Source: Trichobilharzia szidati
Lineage: Eukaryota; Platyhelminthes; Trematoda; Strigeidida; Schistosomatidae
Reading direction: 5' to 3'
Length of the DNA: 64,000 nucleotides
Assembly: GCA_944472155.2 (NCBI GenBank)
Contig: OX235271.1
Coordinates: forward strand, 37,374,633-37,438,632
Made by a program: the position numbers and the translations under genes. Positions 40,811 to 52,774 of the stretch are shown here, in pieces (within the stretch, counting starts at the first letter, position 1; each line of letters opens with the position of its first letter). The notes below the pieces were generated by a model, which was given only the letters and a program-made list of their open reading frames with translations, searched no databases and was not told the origin of the DNA.

Positions 40811-41592
40811 GGACTTCAGATGAAAAACAGAGGTGATGAAGATTCCTGGCCAACACCACCAACAGCAACAACAACAACTGACAACAATCAGGCAGCATAA
40901 ATGAGAGGAGCCTGAAAGAAACAGCCTCCTTCACCAACCAACCCGGGAAGCATCGTTTCAACTACAGGCAGACGGAACTGACGAGGATATCAAAGCAAGA
41001 ATCGGAAAAGCAACACAAGCTTTCACTATTCTCAAGTCTGTGTGGAGGTCTACAGCACTCAGCATAAAAACGAAGATAAGATCCGGATTTTCGACTCCAA
41101 TGTGAAGTCAGTCAGTGCTACTCACTTTACGGATCAGAGACTTGCACTGCGCGCCATAAAGAGCATCTCAAACAAACTACACACCTTCATCAACAACTGT
41201 CTTCGCTCAATACTACTCAAGATCAGATGACCGGCCAGAAAAGATCAGCAACAGCGAGGGATCTCTGGCAATGAGCGAACCAACTCAGCAGGAACCGATT
41301 GTGAAAGAAATAGGCAGGAAGAAATGGAGATGGATTGACTGGCCATACTCTGAGGAAACAATCCATCAAGTGACATCACTAGACAAGCCATTGCTCGAGT
41401 GGAACCCGAAAGGGAAGCGGCGAGTTGGTCGTCAGTGCAAGGGTGACTTGGAGGAGGTCATGTGAAGAGGAGATGAAAACGTGTGGGCAGACATGGAGCC
41501 AGGTGAATACTCTAGCAGAGAAGCGAACGCAATGGAGACGCACGGCTGAAGCCCTATGTTCCTCAAGGAATTAAAGGAAACAATAATAATGT
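40811..41592 (+). mobile_element. RTE-B LINE, 5'-truncated
   Basis: Plus-strand linker and C-terminus: a frameshifted IKARIGKATQAFTILKSVW region, then MSEPTQQEPIVKEIGRKKWRWIDW (41271-41340) and LLEWNPKGKRRVGRQCKGDLEEVM (41393-41465), ending GGAATTAAAGGAAACAATAA at 41590. RT palm absent. Confidence 0.87.
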
Positions 41593-41597
41593 TAAAT

Positions 41598-41850
41598 TAA
41601 GGAAAGCAATCTAATTTACCAGATAACATGTAATGACTGCGACGTCAATTACATAGATCAAACTGGAAGATAGGAGTCAGTTAGATTATCAGAACATAAA
41701 AATTTAGTTGAACCTAGAATAACTGATTCTGCAAAGTTCAGTAATCTAGAAAAAATGCCTGGCCTGGCGATTACAATGCATTCACTTGAATATGATTATA
41801 TAATACAGTGGGTTACAGTAAAAGGTATTTAATAGGTAATAAAGTTAGGT
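41598..41850 (+). pseudogene. PLE GIY-YIG endonuclease fragment
   Basis: LIYQITCNDCDVNYIDQTGR (41610-41670) is a GIY-YIG start with the YIG glycine changed to Asp, followed after a stop by ESVRLSEHKNLVEPRITDSAKFSNLEK. Only the endonuclease half is left. Confidence 0.78.
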
Positions 41851-42220
41851 GAAGTGAGGTATTCATCAGTGAATCCTTTGTCCACTGAATCAACGTTAAA
41901 CCCGTGCAATCAAAAACTATCGTAATGCCTATACCGAAAATATGAGATATTGCCACGAAAATACAGAAGGTAGTTAGGCTATGTGAAAAAAGTTAGGAAT
42001 AAATTGTGCTCATAATGTCATTCAGTTATTATATAACATTTTTTCCTATTTGCTGATAATGTAAGTTGATATGAACTAAGTTACCTAGGATATGAGTTTT
42101 ACATTTGTCGAATAAAAAATGTCAGTACTATTCAGTTGTCCAGCTTGAAGTGTGTAAGACAGGATATAAAATTGAGAGTAGGTCACATCTGAAATTTTAA
42201 GCAATTTTCTCATTTATTAA
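41851..42220. other. Spacer with PLE terminus trace
   Basis: At 42005-42030 TTGTGCTCATAATGTCATTC recalls the 3' half of the PLE hairpin, with GAAA lost. Otherwise nothing recognised. Confidence 0.3.
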
Positions 42221-42221
42221 T

Positions 42222-43206
42222 GTATTACTGTTTCCTTTATTTCCTAGAGGAACATACGGCTTCAGCCGTGCGTCTCCATTACGTTCGCTTCTCTCCTAGA
42301 GTCTTCACCTGCCTACAAATCTGCTCACATGCTTTCATCTCCTCTTCGCATGACCTCCGCCAAGTCACCCTCACCCTTGCACTCACGACCAACTCGCCGC
42401 CGCTTCCCTTTCGGGTTCCACTCGAGCAATGGCTTGTCTAGTGATGTCACTCACTTGATGGATTGTTTTCTCAGAGTATGGCCAGCCAATCCATCTCGAT
42501 TTCTTCCTGCCTATTTGTTTCACAATCGGTTCCTGCTTAGTTGGTTCGCTCATTACCAGAGATCCCTCGCTGTTGCTGATCTTTTCTGGCCGGTCATCTG
42601 ATCTTGAGTAGTATTGAGCGAAGACAGTTGTTGATGAAGGTGTGTAGTTTGTTTGAGATGCTCTTTATGGCGCGCAGTGCAAGTCTCTGATCCGTAAAGT
42701 GAGTAGCACTGACTGACTTCACATTGGAGTTGAAAATCCGGATGTTATTTTTGAAACTGAGTGCTGTTGACCTCCACATAGACTTGAGATTAGTGAAAGC
42801 TTGTGTTGCTTTTCCGATTCTTGCTTTGATATCGTCATCAGTTCCATTCTCCTGTAGTTGAAACGATGCTTCCCAGGTAGGTGAAAGAGGTTGTTTCTTT
42901 CAGGCTCCTCTCATTTATGCTGCCTGATTGTTGTCAGTTGTTGTTGTTGCTGTTGGTGGTGTTGGCCAGGAATCTTCATCACCTCCGTTTTCTCTATGTT
43001 CACCTGAAGTCCTATCTTTGATGCTTCTTTTGCCAAATTGTTGTTTTTCGCTTGCATATCTTCCTGTTTGTGGGAAATGAGACATATATCATTTGCGAAG
43101 TCCAGATCCTCCAAGTTTTTTGTGTGAGTCCATTTTATGCCTGTTTCCTCATTTCCCGCTGTTTGTCGCATTATCCAATCTACTGCAATCAGGAAAATGA
43201 TTGGCG
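42222..43206 (-). mobile_element. RTE-B LINE, 5'-truncated
   Basis: Minus strand: IAVDWIMRQTAGNEETGIKW and LEDLDFANDICLISHKQEDM (42980-43190; the FADD box reads FAND), then VNIEKTEVMKIPGQ, the KNNIRIFNSNVKSVSATHFT segment (42650-42779) and the usual ending to the tail at 42222. Truncated at 43206. Confidence 0.88.
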
Positions 43207-43536
43207 ACTATTTTCTCTAGAAATCTATAATTTCTTAATCTATGAAATATTACTGAACAACCACTGACACTTCCAATGTAGTTAGCAATGCGCCACATCT
43301 TCTGTGTGAAGTCTAGTGATGCTGAAGTCGTAGTGAGTGTAGCAGAGTTCGGACATTTGGCCCACTAGTTAGCTGAGGAGATACACAAAAATGACACATA
43401 GATTATACCGGAGAGATATCTACTCTGTCTATGTTGATGAAGTCATTCAACAATGCGTACACATGAAATTCAGGTGCGTTAATGATCTCCAGAGCAATAT
43501 ACACTGGTCGTTGAATTACGATTTCATTCAGAGGAA

Positions 43537-43537
<1 letters not shown>
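43207..43537. other. Unassigned spacer
   Basis: Single-copy looking, no domain recognised. Confidence 0.3.

Positions 43538-43597
<60 letters not shown>
43538..43597. repeat. (TA)n microsatellite
   Basis: Uninterrupted TA dinucleotide array of about 60 bp, the longest in the window. The Tyr-Ile repeat frames over it on both strands are artefacts of the repeat. Confidence 0.95.
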
Positions 43598-43600
<3 letters not shown>

Positions 43601-44080
43601 AGACAGAGAATTACGCAAAATTACGTTTTAAATTTACTGAAATACATAGCCAACTATATAACTCAAGTCATTTTCACTATGAAAACAGAAAAAGAAACCA
43701 TTTTAGCACTGACAGAAATGTAAGAATTAAAAGACACGAGTGTTTCTTTTTTTTTTTAGTTAGTAAAAATCAATAAAATTGAATAAGTATTTTACTGCTC
43801 ACACACAAAATAATGAAACATAAATTTAGTGTCTCTTCACATTCACTTTACAGTTAGGCGTAAACTGATTTCACCTCCCCTTTGGTGGTGGATCTTTCAA
43901 TTCGACTGCTACTGTAAAGGCATTTACATTGGGCTGTTAATTAAATTTGGAAACTTAATAATGAGTGCAACTCAGTAAGTGCAAATGAAAATCAAGCGAA
44001 ATATTACTCAACAGAAACAAACACCAAATCCTACGAATGGGATAATTACAGTTACCACAGTATTGTACCACAGTATTGCC
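43598..44080. other. AT-rich spacer
   Basis: No coding evidence. Confidence 0.35.
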
Positions 44081-44084
44081 TACT

Positions 44085-44570
44085 ATCTCCAATGCTTTTC
44101 CTGATTGCAGTAGACTGGATAGTGCGACAAACAGCGTGCAATGAGGAAACAGTTGTCCTTGCTCAATACCACTCAAAATCAGATGACCGGCCAGAAAAGA
44201 TCAGCAACAGCGAGGGATCTCTGGCAATGAGCGAACCAACTCAGCAGGAACCGATTGTGAAACAAATAGGCAGGAAGAAATCGAGATGGATTGGCTGGCC
44301 ATACTCTGAGAAAACAATCCATCAAGTGAGTGACATCACTAGACAAGCCATTGCTCGAGTGGAACCCGAAAGGGAAGCGGCGGCGAGTTGGTCGTGAGTG
44401 CAAGGGTGAGGGTGACTTGGCGGAGGTCATGTGAAGAGGAGATGAAGGCGTGTGGGCAGACTTGGAGCCAGGTGAATACTCTAGCAGGGATCCGAACGTA
44501 ACGGAGACGCACGGCTGAAGCCGTATGTTCCTCTAGGAACTAAAGGAAACAATTATAATAATACAGTATT
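44085..44570 (+). mobile_element. RTE-B LINE with internal deletion
   Basis: RT palm segment MLFLIAVDWIVRQTACNEE (44092-44150) is joined directly to the C-terminal SEPTQQEPIVKQIGRKKSRWIGW (44229-44300), missing the roughly 600 bp in between seen in 57025-58128. Ends with an AAT tail near 44565. Confidence 0.87.
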
Positions 44571-45805
44571 AAAAGGTTGATCATTCTGTCTTGATGCATA
44601 CATAAGTTGCGTTGAAGTTTTTTGATAGCAATGGCTTCTGTGAAATGAAGTAACAAGGATTTTATTTGTTAATTGATAAATTGAAAGTTGGACTACCTAA
44701 TTTCCACTAAATCTTCCGTGTCAGTTGATTGCCTATGTCATAATTTTACTTTCCACTCCAACCATTTTGAAATTCTCATCATATGTATTGTATGGAATCA
44801 CTGTTGTCCGTTCTTGTATTCTGTACATAGTCAATTCTTGTTTCTATGCAAACTCTGAACTCTGTCCACCATCCCCTCCCCTCTTGTCTAAGTATGCTAT
44901 GAAAAGTCAGCCTTTTAACACTGATTAATTTGTGCTGTTCACGTCATTTAGGAATTATACTGCTTATACTTTCTATCCATAACTCTATGTGATTGTGATG
45001 AAAGTTGTGATGCAGTTGAAGAAATCTTCGACATAAAATGAGCTTGTATTATCCTGTAAACTTGTTTGTTCCATTTTTAGTTCAAATTACTCGAGGGAAC
45101 TCAAGGAACTAGTCTGTTTGATCACTGTGAGTAGCTGGAAACTATTTTCGTTAACCAGTAGTCCTTACACTGGCTAGATTGAAGTGATCAAAATACTGGA
45201 CTAACTTTTCGATGGTTTGCAGCCAATAGTGGGGGTGGGGCTGGTGTGAATCTCAATTCATACAGAGATGAATGATTTCAATCCAACGAAACTCTGGCTG
45301 GCAGCTGCCTGAACTGATGGATACCGGTAGTAATGAAAACAAGAAATTTGTCACCTGCAAATTACACACAGTTCGAGGTGAAAAATTTGCCTCAGACAAT
45401 TTAACCTGGAGAACAAACAGTCTGTCAGATCACAGTGTGTAATTTACTTGATAACATAAATATTGATCAATAAAGCTAGACAAATAGCTTCACAAAATAG
45501 GCTCTATGGTGTTTAGGTGACTTTGAACTAGTTGGTGAGCCCTACTGGTTAAAATGTTAGGATTCAAACTACTGATAATAATCAGTAGTATATACTGGTA
45601 GTATATTTTGTTTGTTTTCTGGATTACCATTTATAGTACCAACCTGGTGACATGTTGTGATTTCAATTTCTTTGGGTTTTGAAAAAGTAAGTATCATGAT
45701 TTCGCATCTCAAATTGTGTGTGGTCGTCAGATGATTAATTTGATAGAACTTAATTTTGATCATGACTTCGATTTCATTTAGATAGCAACTGAAAACCAGG
45801 CAACA
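44571..45805. other. Long unassigned stretch
   Basis: Non-repetitive looking AT-rich DNA. No domain, ribozyme or tRNA-like signals noticed. Could be intron or intergenic. Confidence 0.35.
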
Positions 45806-45809
45806 CTGG

Positions 45810-46308
45810 AGAACTCTCAATCAACAACAAAATTCGGATTTTCAATACAAACGTCAAGTCAGTCAGTTCTTCTATACGGATCAGAAACTTGGCGGCGGGT
45901 CACAAAGAATATTTCCAACAGCCTGTTGCAGACATCTATCAACAATTATCTTCGTTCTATACTGAAGATCAGATGGCTGGAAAGAATCATCAACAAGAAA
46001 CCATGGGAACAAACAAAGCAAGAACCAATCGCTCAACAAATATACAGGAGAAAGTGGACATGGATTGAACACTCGCTGAGGAGTCCGCTGGGTGACATCG
46101 CGCATCAGGCCAGTGGTCGAGTGGAACCCGAAAGGGAAGCGGCGAGTGGGACGTCCGGGGGTGACATGGAGGAGATCGTGCGGATACGAACTGAAACAGT
46201 GTGGACTAACATGGATGCAAGTGAAAAGTACAGCAGAAGACAGGAGCAAGTGGAGACGTGTAGTTGAAGCCCTATATTGCACTAGGAACCCAAGGGAACA
46301 ATAATAAT
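45810..46308 (+). mobile_element. RTE-A LINE, 3' fragment
   Basis: Plus strand from the STTKFGFSIQTSSQS-equivalent (45828) through MQTSINNYLRSILKIRWLERIINKKPWEQTKQEPIAQQI (45926-46045) and TWRRSCGYELKQCGLTWMQV to the tail at 46290-46308. A CGG change turns the usual GTGTGAAGAG into GTGCGGATAC near 46189. Confidence 0.88.
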
Positions 46309-46314
46309 AGGATA

Positions 46315-46460
46315 ATCAACAGTACGTGCGCCATGAGCTTACCACAGATCGAACTCAGGAATTTCAGGTTACGAGACAAACCCGTGTACTATTCAACCAC
46401 TGTGATGGAATCCAGTGAACCATCCATCCATTCTCACTTTTGACAATTCATGATATAGCT
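46315..46460 (-). mobile_element. SINE family F2 head fragment
   Basis: Box B complement ATCGAACTC and box A complement CTATTCAACCACTG are recognisable; no ribozyme part remains. Confidence 0.55.
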
Positions 46461-47374
46461 TGATCGATTTATAACTCAGTTCTTAAAAATGTCATATTAT
46501 CTTCAAGATACAACATAGTAGTCTCTTGCACTGATGAAATTCCTAACTAGTAGATTTGCAAGAGTACTGCGCGCTAATCACTAAATTCCCAAAGACAAAC
46601 CACCACGACGCGATACCAGAGACACGCGATGTAAATAACAAAAGGAAGAAGATAGACTGTTAAGTGGAGTGCTTTCACTATCTCGGGTTGACAGTGGAAA
46701 ACGAATAGCTTTATTGAATATCCCGCCAACTGTAGCGCAGTAGTTTATCGCTGTGGTGGTTTAATAACAAGCTGTACTTTTTTATATGCTTTTTAAGTGA
46801 AATTTCTCATTCAAAATTTTTCTGACATACATAATATCGGCTGCTTAATGTACTTGGACTGCGTTACATTTGGTGTACTCGCATCAGAAAATGTCACGTG
46901 ATATTTGATATCTGCGCCTTGTTGTAATGGATTAAAGGAGGCAGTAAGTTCAAAAGTTTCAAGTATATCTTTAAATTTCCATGAAATCACGCTAGTATAT
47001 TTGGCCTATGTGTTGAAAAGTGGTAATACCCACTGGATAAAGCAGGTGGCGCCATTTCAAAAAAGGTATGTGTCATATAATCTAACATGAAAAACTTGAC
47101 AGTTGTTCCATATAGTCTCAAATGTCCTTGATTTAAATGGCCTTCATTTGAAAGGCGAAAATAGTTAACAACCAATTGGATACAGAGGTCATAAGTGGGA
47201 GGAAATAAAAAAACCTCATTGCATTGCAAAATTTAAAGGTAATATTTTTAGAAAAATTCGGTGTACTCAATGAAAGGCTTATTTGAATTCAACGCTTTAT
47301 TTCGACTTCAATCACATTTTCTTCTTTGCATTCACATTTGTATCTATCAATGTATATTATTTGTGCATAATGCA
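46461..47374. other. Unassigned stretch
   Basis: No repeats or domains recognised. Confidence 0.35.
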
Positions 47375-47585
47375 AAGGGCTTCATGCAAGGGCTTTGAAG
47401 TTTCAGTAGCAGTGGCGCTTATTTTTACGGGATGAGGTTGCTAACCTCATGCCCACAACCTCCCCTTTTTACTAGTCTAATTACTGGCTTAGCGAGGTAA
47501 AGGAGTGCGTCCGTGGCCGGGGATCGAACTCCGAACGACCTGCTTGGTTCGATAACACCCTACTGCTGTACCACGGGTGCACGGG
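47375..47585 (-). mobile_element. SINE family F4, degraded
   Basis: Minus strand with GCTAACCTCATGCCC body words, CTGGCTTAGCGAGGTAAAGG and a head complement ATCGAACTCC. Poorly conserved near the box A end (47560-47585). Confidence 0.7.
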
Positions 47586-47589
47586 GTAA

Positions 47590-48345
47590 TTATTATTGTT
47601 TCATTTAATTCCTAGAGGAACATACGGCTTCAGCCGTGCGTCTCCATTGCGTTCGCTTCTCTGCTAGAGTCTTCACCTGCCTCCAAGTCTGCCCACACGC
47701 TTTCATCTCCTCTTCACATGACCTCCTCCAAGTCACCCTCACCCTTGCACTGACGACCAACTCGCCGCCTCCCTTTCGGGTTCCACTCGAGAAATGGCTT
47801 GTCTCGTGGTGTTACTTGATGGTTTCCTCAGAATATGGCCTGCAATCCATCTCGATTTCTTCCTGCCTATTTGTTTCACAATCGGTTCCTGCTGAGTTGG
47901 TTCGCTCATTGCCAGAGATCCCATCCTGTTGCTGATCTTTTCTGGCCGGCTGGCCATCCGATCTTGAGTGGTATTGAGCGAAGACAACTGTTAATGAAGG
48001 TGTGTAGTTTGTTTGAGATGCTCTTTATGATGTGCAGTGCAAGTCTCTGATCCGTATAGTGAGTAGCACTGACTGACTTCACATTGGAGTTGAAAATCCG
48101 GATGTTATTTTTGATGCTGGTTGCTGTTGACCTCCACACAAACTTGAGAGTAGTGGAAGCTTTTCTTGCTTTGATATCCTCGTTAGTTCCGTTCTCCTGT
48201 AGTTAAAACGATGCTTCCCAGGTAGGTGAAAGAGGTTGTTTCTTTCAGGTTCGTTCCATTTATGCTGATTGTTGTCTTTTGTTGTTGTTGCTGTTAGTGG
48301 TGTTTCCCAGGAATCTTCATCACCTCTGTTTTCTCTATGTTCACG
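47590..48345 (-). mobile_element. RTE-B LINE, 3' fragment
   Basis: From GTTTCATTTAATTCCTAGAGG through the inverse ending to TATGTTCACG. Minus strand has MSEPTQQEPIVKQIGRKKSRWIAGHILRKPSSNTTRQAISRVEPERE (47760-47915), a rare stretch of uninterrupted C-terminus, then KNNIRIFNSNVKSVSATHYT (48030-48110). Confidence 0.88.
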
Positions 48346-48785
48346 CACAGGGTTGAAAATGCCAATTTAAAGTAAGAAGGATCATATTCAAATGAAAAAC
48401 ACACTGACATAATCTTATTTCATTTAACTTTTGTCAGCTAATAATTTACTGGAAATTATGAATGCAGACGAATGTGGATAGACAAAGTCATCTGAGCAAA
48501 GTAAGTAATCTAGAAGGCTGCTTAATTCTGTTGTGCAAACAATGATGCAATAAGCCTATATGGGGTGTCACAACAACAATGAGTACAAAATACTGGTTAG
48601 CAGCCATAACGCGAAATCATCTGCCTCACTTTATATCAATTAATATACACACAGCTTTGATAGGAAAAACTTTAAGATTATGAATACGTGTAGTGCAGAA
48701 AAAAAAGACAGTAAAGCGATTACTAAAGGTACAACATTCAGCGGAGAACGCAATCAATATACAAGAAGACTTCAATAATAATTAC
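48346..48785. other. Unassigned spacer
   Basis: No gene or repeat recognised. Confidence 0.35.
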
Positions 48786-49280
48786 AGATCCGTTGCAGAA
48801 CCATTGGAAATTCAGGGAGTATGTTACAGCTGTTTCGTTCCAGCCCAGAACTCATCAGTGAACCTGTAACCGATTCAATCCCTGCAAACAAACACTTCAT
48901 AATTAATCTGATACTCAGTAGCCACTAACTATATACAGGATGTTACCTAGAATTCCAATGAGATATCATGACCGCTGGGGTCCGCTAAGTTAGGCAAAAA
49001 AAACAGTTACTCGTTGGTGACACTGGCTGGCGATGCGGTTATGCATATATCACAAATCAGCAGAAATCCAATTTCATGGGCTGTTAGATCACGTTCCAAT
49101 TATATCTCGCCTTGAAACCGGAAGGTCCTGCGTTCGGAACCCAGTGACTGCGTAATGATGAAGAGTTCCAAACTGGGGTGAAACAGCTGTCCAGTACTCC
49201 CTTCTTATCCAATGTTTTTTTTAACTGGTTTCAGCTAATGATCACACCTGTAACCAATGAAATCCCTGTAAAGTTAGAAC
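48786..49280. mobile_element. Degraded head-to-head pair of F2 SINEs
   Basis: Minus tail/ribozyme remnant (48790-48905) and plus copy (49030-49280) with head words GAAGGTCCTGCGTTCGGAACCC and ribozyme region ATGATGAAGAGTTCC...GTGAAACAGCTGTC. Neither core is intact. Confidence 0.6.
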
Positions 49281-49895
49281 TTCATCATTTGGAGAAAAAA
49301 CTAGTAAAATCGATATATTTATAAACGGTTTGTAGAGAAACAAATCAGGGAGGTGTTTCTGACATCAAAACAAAATAGCAAAGCAGACAATTGACAGACT
49401 GAAAAAAAAGACAGAGGAAGACAAATAGGAGAATTAAAAAAATTAAATAATAAAGTTCTTTTTATCAATAGACTTATCGGTAAAAACAAGTGCGCATCAA
49501 ACAATCACCTTATCATCCATCCCAGTAATAAATAGTCATGAAGAATCGAAGAGTCTAACTATCTTGGAAATAAAACTGAAGATGTTGGGAAGTTTGCGCA
49601 AATGGTAGGTAGTTTAACTATCAAAACGTCTATAAACTCAGTCACACACACACACGCACACACACTCAGTATGATTGATTTAAGGTGGAAAACAGCAGAA
49701 AGAAATTTTGAGTACAGGGGATATAAAGCAACAGGAAGTTGAAAATCATAGTTCAAATATACAGAAATCTGTGTAAATTTTTTTCAGAAAGCGAAAAAAT
49801 GGTTTAACTGAAGAAAAGGTAATATCAGAAAGTTGTCCAGTAGGTCACCAATAAATTAATGAATAAAGTTGAAAGTCAGTAATCAAAATACCACT
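49281..49895. other. Spacer with (CA)n
   Basis: A CA run lies at 49645-49668. No coding evidence. Confidence 0.4.
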
Positions 49896-50145
49896 TTGTT
49901 TTATTCCTTTACGTTCCCAGTGAAGCATAGGGCTACTTCAATCTAGAGGCTTGAAGTTTCTGTAGCAGTGGTGATTATTTTCACAGAATGGGGTTGCTAG
50001 CCTCATGCCCAACCTTTCCTCTTTACCAGCTTTTTTTTTACTGGCTTAGCGAAGTAAAAGAGTGCGTCCGTGGCCGGGGATCGGACGCCAGATCATGTGC
50101 ATGGTTTGCGAGCGTCCAAACCGCTGTGCCACCGACGCACAGTTA
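49896..50145 (-). mobile_element. SINE family F4
   Basis: Minus strand with the 3' end (49905-49945), GCTAGCCTCATGCCCAACC, a T run (50031-50040) where other copies have CATTATTT, then the head with box B complement ATCGGACGCC. Box A region retained (ACCGCTGTGCCACCGAC). Confidence 0.78.
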
Positions 50146-50199
50146 CTTGATGCATGTTGAGTGAGCATAATTACTGATGTTAGTCAAAGAACTTTGGTG

Positions 50200-50730
50200 C
50201 AACACTAGGTAGTAGTAAGTAATTAGTGTTCTGTGTCTAGTCATTTTTTAGTGCAGACTGAATTCTATTAGTTAAGTTTGCTGTGTGTTACCATTCTAGA
50301 TGCTTCACCGTCAATGTGTACTCTGACCTGTTATTATTAGATGGTTGAAGGCAATTAGTAGGAAGCCTTACTTGACCTAGGTTTCGTTCTTATTGGTGCT
50401 CATCAGCACGGCCTATTTACAATCTTGAAGAAACTCATATTCCTTCTGTGACTCGAACTTGGGTCACTCAGTGGTACAGTGAACTATTCGGGTTCGCAGT
50501 TGACCTCTTGTAGGACTCTAGTGCATACTTTTGGTTAAAACCTAGGCACTAACTAATTTCATGCCCTTGTTGTTGCTGGTGCAGACTGAATTCTGTCAGT
50601 CAAATTTGCCCGGGTTCAATTATTATTCTAGGGGACATGAGTTCCTCGAAGATCTCAGACACACTGATAAGCGCCAAAACTAGGTCTAAGGCTTTCTGTC
50701 AATTGCCTGCAACCATCTAAGAAGAATAAA
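50200..50730. mobile_element. Degraded head-to-head pair of F3 SINEs
   Basis: Minus copy (50200-50545) has TTAGATGGTTGAAGGCAATT, a ribozyme remnant with GGTGCTCATCAGCA (plus strand) but broken stem I, and head words. Plus copy (50590-50730) has CTGATAAGCGCCAAAACTAGG. Both ribozymes are dead. Confidence 0.65.
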
Positions 50731-51580
50731 AAAACAGGAAACTGTAATGAGTACTCAACAAACACCAACTAGCATAACTTTCTAAATTTTCTGTATCAGG
50801 TCATGCATCATATTCCTTCCTCTATCCATAAGATCTGTCCAGATAATTAAATTACAATTCCTCAATGTTGTTGTTACAATTTATAGTTTCATTCCTTTTA
50901 TGTTTTAATAAACACAATATACCCGTGACTAAACACATTGGAATTTATGTTAACTGGTCACCGAATGATAATCAATACAGCTATCCATTCTAGAAAGTGC
51001 TAGTAGCTGAAATCTGTTGGTCGGCTATGGAAGGGTACTAGCTAATGCTGTAATTTATTGTTAGGAGAATTTCTCTTGCAGTTAGCTTAGTGGCGACATG
51101 ACATACCTGATCCACAGAATTCGATCGATTAATGCAGGAGGTTAATTTCAATTAATAAGCAAACTATACATGAGGTTAGTTGTGGCCTGTGCAGAAGTGT
51201 TAGTTTTGTTGTTTTTTTTGACACCGATTTGAATAATTTAGGGGAATGTGACTTCTTCATGCGTTGTAATTACATTTTGTGCTGGTGAATCGCCGAAATG
51301 TTACAAAGCATAGGCAGGACAAGATTTCCTGCTAACCGATTCTTCACAAAATCTGACTTTAACACATTCCACAACGCTTAGCATAAACACAAAAGTGTTT
51401 ACACGGCTTTATTCTCATGTCAAGTACCGGTTTCTTATCTTCTGTTTTATACTAGGAATATTTGAGCTATCACAAAATAGTCTCAATGCATATTTATATT
51501 CATATTCTGGTGATTTAGTCGTACACTGTACATACTTGAGGATAAGTTCATGAATTGAATCCATATAATTCTGTAACCAC
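50731..51580. other. Unassigned stretch
   Basis: No repeats or domains recognised. Confidence 0.35.
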
Positions 51581-51603
51581 TGTTCTTACAGAAGTATTTA
51601 ATT

Positions 51604-51676
51604 GGTGGATGGTGACTAGCAGTGGAATCCAGGACGTGCATTTCGTCCTATTTAGGACTCGTCAACTGGATGTACC
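51604..51676 (-). ncRNA. Hammerhead ribozyme, F1 family, C3 mutated
   Basis: Minus strand: stem I CATCCAG/CTGGAT, core TTGACGA (C3 to T), stem II GTCC/GGAC, GAAATGCACGTC. C3 is needed for the core pair with G8, so cleavage should be impaired. Confidence 0.78.
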
Positions 51677-51849
51677 TGCGCATCCTGGATTCCACTGCTA
51701 GTCACCATCCACCAATTAAATACTAATTAAATGCCCAGACATCGTCGAAGCATCTGCTCAAGAAGCCAACATGTCAACCTGAGACCGAGCACTTCGGTCC
51801 AATCAATCGACGGGAAAAATCTAAAAACAATTCAATTAAATCAATATGA

Positions 51850-52050
51850 CCCGTTGCACAAGAGGTGGCTCTCGTGGCCCAAGTGGTCTAGTGGATAACG
51901 GTTTGGCGTTGGAAACTATGGGCACTGGGTTCGAGCCTCGGTGGGAACATCATCACTCACTGAGAAATGCAGGCACATCCAGCTAACGAGTCCCAAATAG
52001 GACGAAATGCACATCCTGGATTCCACTGCTAGTCACCACCCACCAATTAA
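51850..52050 (+). mobile_element. F1 (Sm-alpha-like) SINE copy with complete tRNA-like head
   Basis: Box A TGGTCTAGTGG (51883-51893) and box B GGTTCGAGCC (51928-51937) with normal spacing, an internal pol III promoter. Ribozyme 51971-52030 has G5 changed to A (CTAACGA), so probably inactive; stems and GAAA are intact. Confidence 0.85.
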
Positions 52051-52144
52051 GTTCTTACAGAAGTGTTGAAATTTATCCGCGAAACGACTACTATCAAAAT
52101 TACTTGAAAACTGACCACCGATAGGATAATCGATCAGTTTATAA

Positions 52145-52455
52145 TTGATTTTCATCATTTGTCAGATTTTACTCACGAACCAGGGAGTACTGGACAGCCG
52201 CCTCGTCCTATTTCAGGACTCTTCATCAGTGTACTACATCCACGACTCTGCCAAATGTATAACCCCGGATCTTCTGGTTACGAGATCAAACTCATTTAGC
52301 ATCCAGCCACTTAGGTTGGCATTGAATGACCCCTGAATCTCCCTTTTATCAGCTCGTGATATAATACAGCAGTGCTCACCAATTTCTTCGATGAGCACCC
52401 ACCCCACTATAAGAGACAGTGGACCCTACTAGTTATGACTTTCCACTGCAGCGTC
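52145..52455 (-). mobile_element. SINE family F2, degraded
   Basis: Minus strand with the tail lost, CTGATGAAGAGTCC and stem I GTAC../..GTAC visible, but GAAA changed to GAGG. Head words GATCTTCTGGTTACGAG and a 5' extension to 52450 remain. Confidence 0.68.
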
Positions 52456-52774
52456 AGCAAACCCATCCAGCAGCCATCCCTGAAGTGATGACTGAAGTTC
52501 GGATGATAGGAAAAATATCTAAAAACAATGAAATTAATGCGAAATCCCAGATGCTATAAATTCTTATTTTTCTTTAAGTTCACAGATGAAGAGAAAATGT
52601 AATGCCATAAATTACGCCGTGAATTCTGTACATTGCGCATATATATTTTGTCCAGAATAGTGTTAGTATTATTTTTATTATCATTATTATTAATGAGAAA
52701 GCTATCAAAGAGATAGTCTTTGTTTTGCAAACAGATGAATTACAAGGAGGTTGTGTATTAAACTGAATTGAAAA

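Larger units (their letters stand above)
51582..52064. mobile_element. Composite F1 SINE: inverted piece plus head-to-tail copies, single target-site duplication
   Basis: GTTCTTACAGAAGT at 51582-51595 and 52051-52064 flanks 455 bp. Inside are a short minus-strand ribozyme piece (51596-51676), a plus-strand piece beginning inside the ribozyme (51677) and running to the full F1 tail (51850), and then a full plus F1 with head, ribozyme and truncated tail (to 52050). The two plus-strand cleavage points (51684/51685 and 52015/52016) are 331 bp apart, giving a monomer length. Confidence 0.85.

Noticed and set aside
43391..43723. 110-codon frame with Tyr-Ile repeats
   Set aside because: Produced by the TA microsatellite; the same happens on the other strand.
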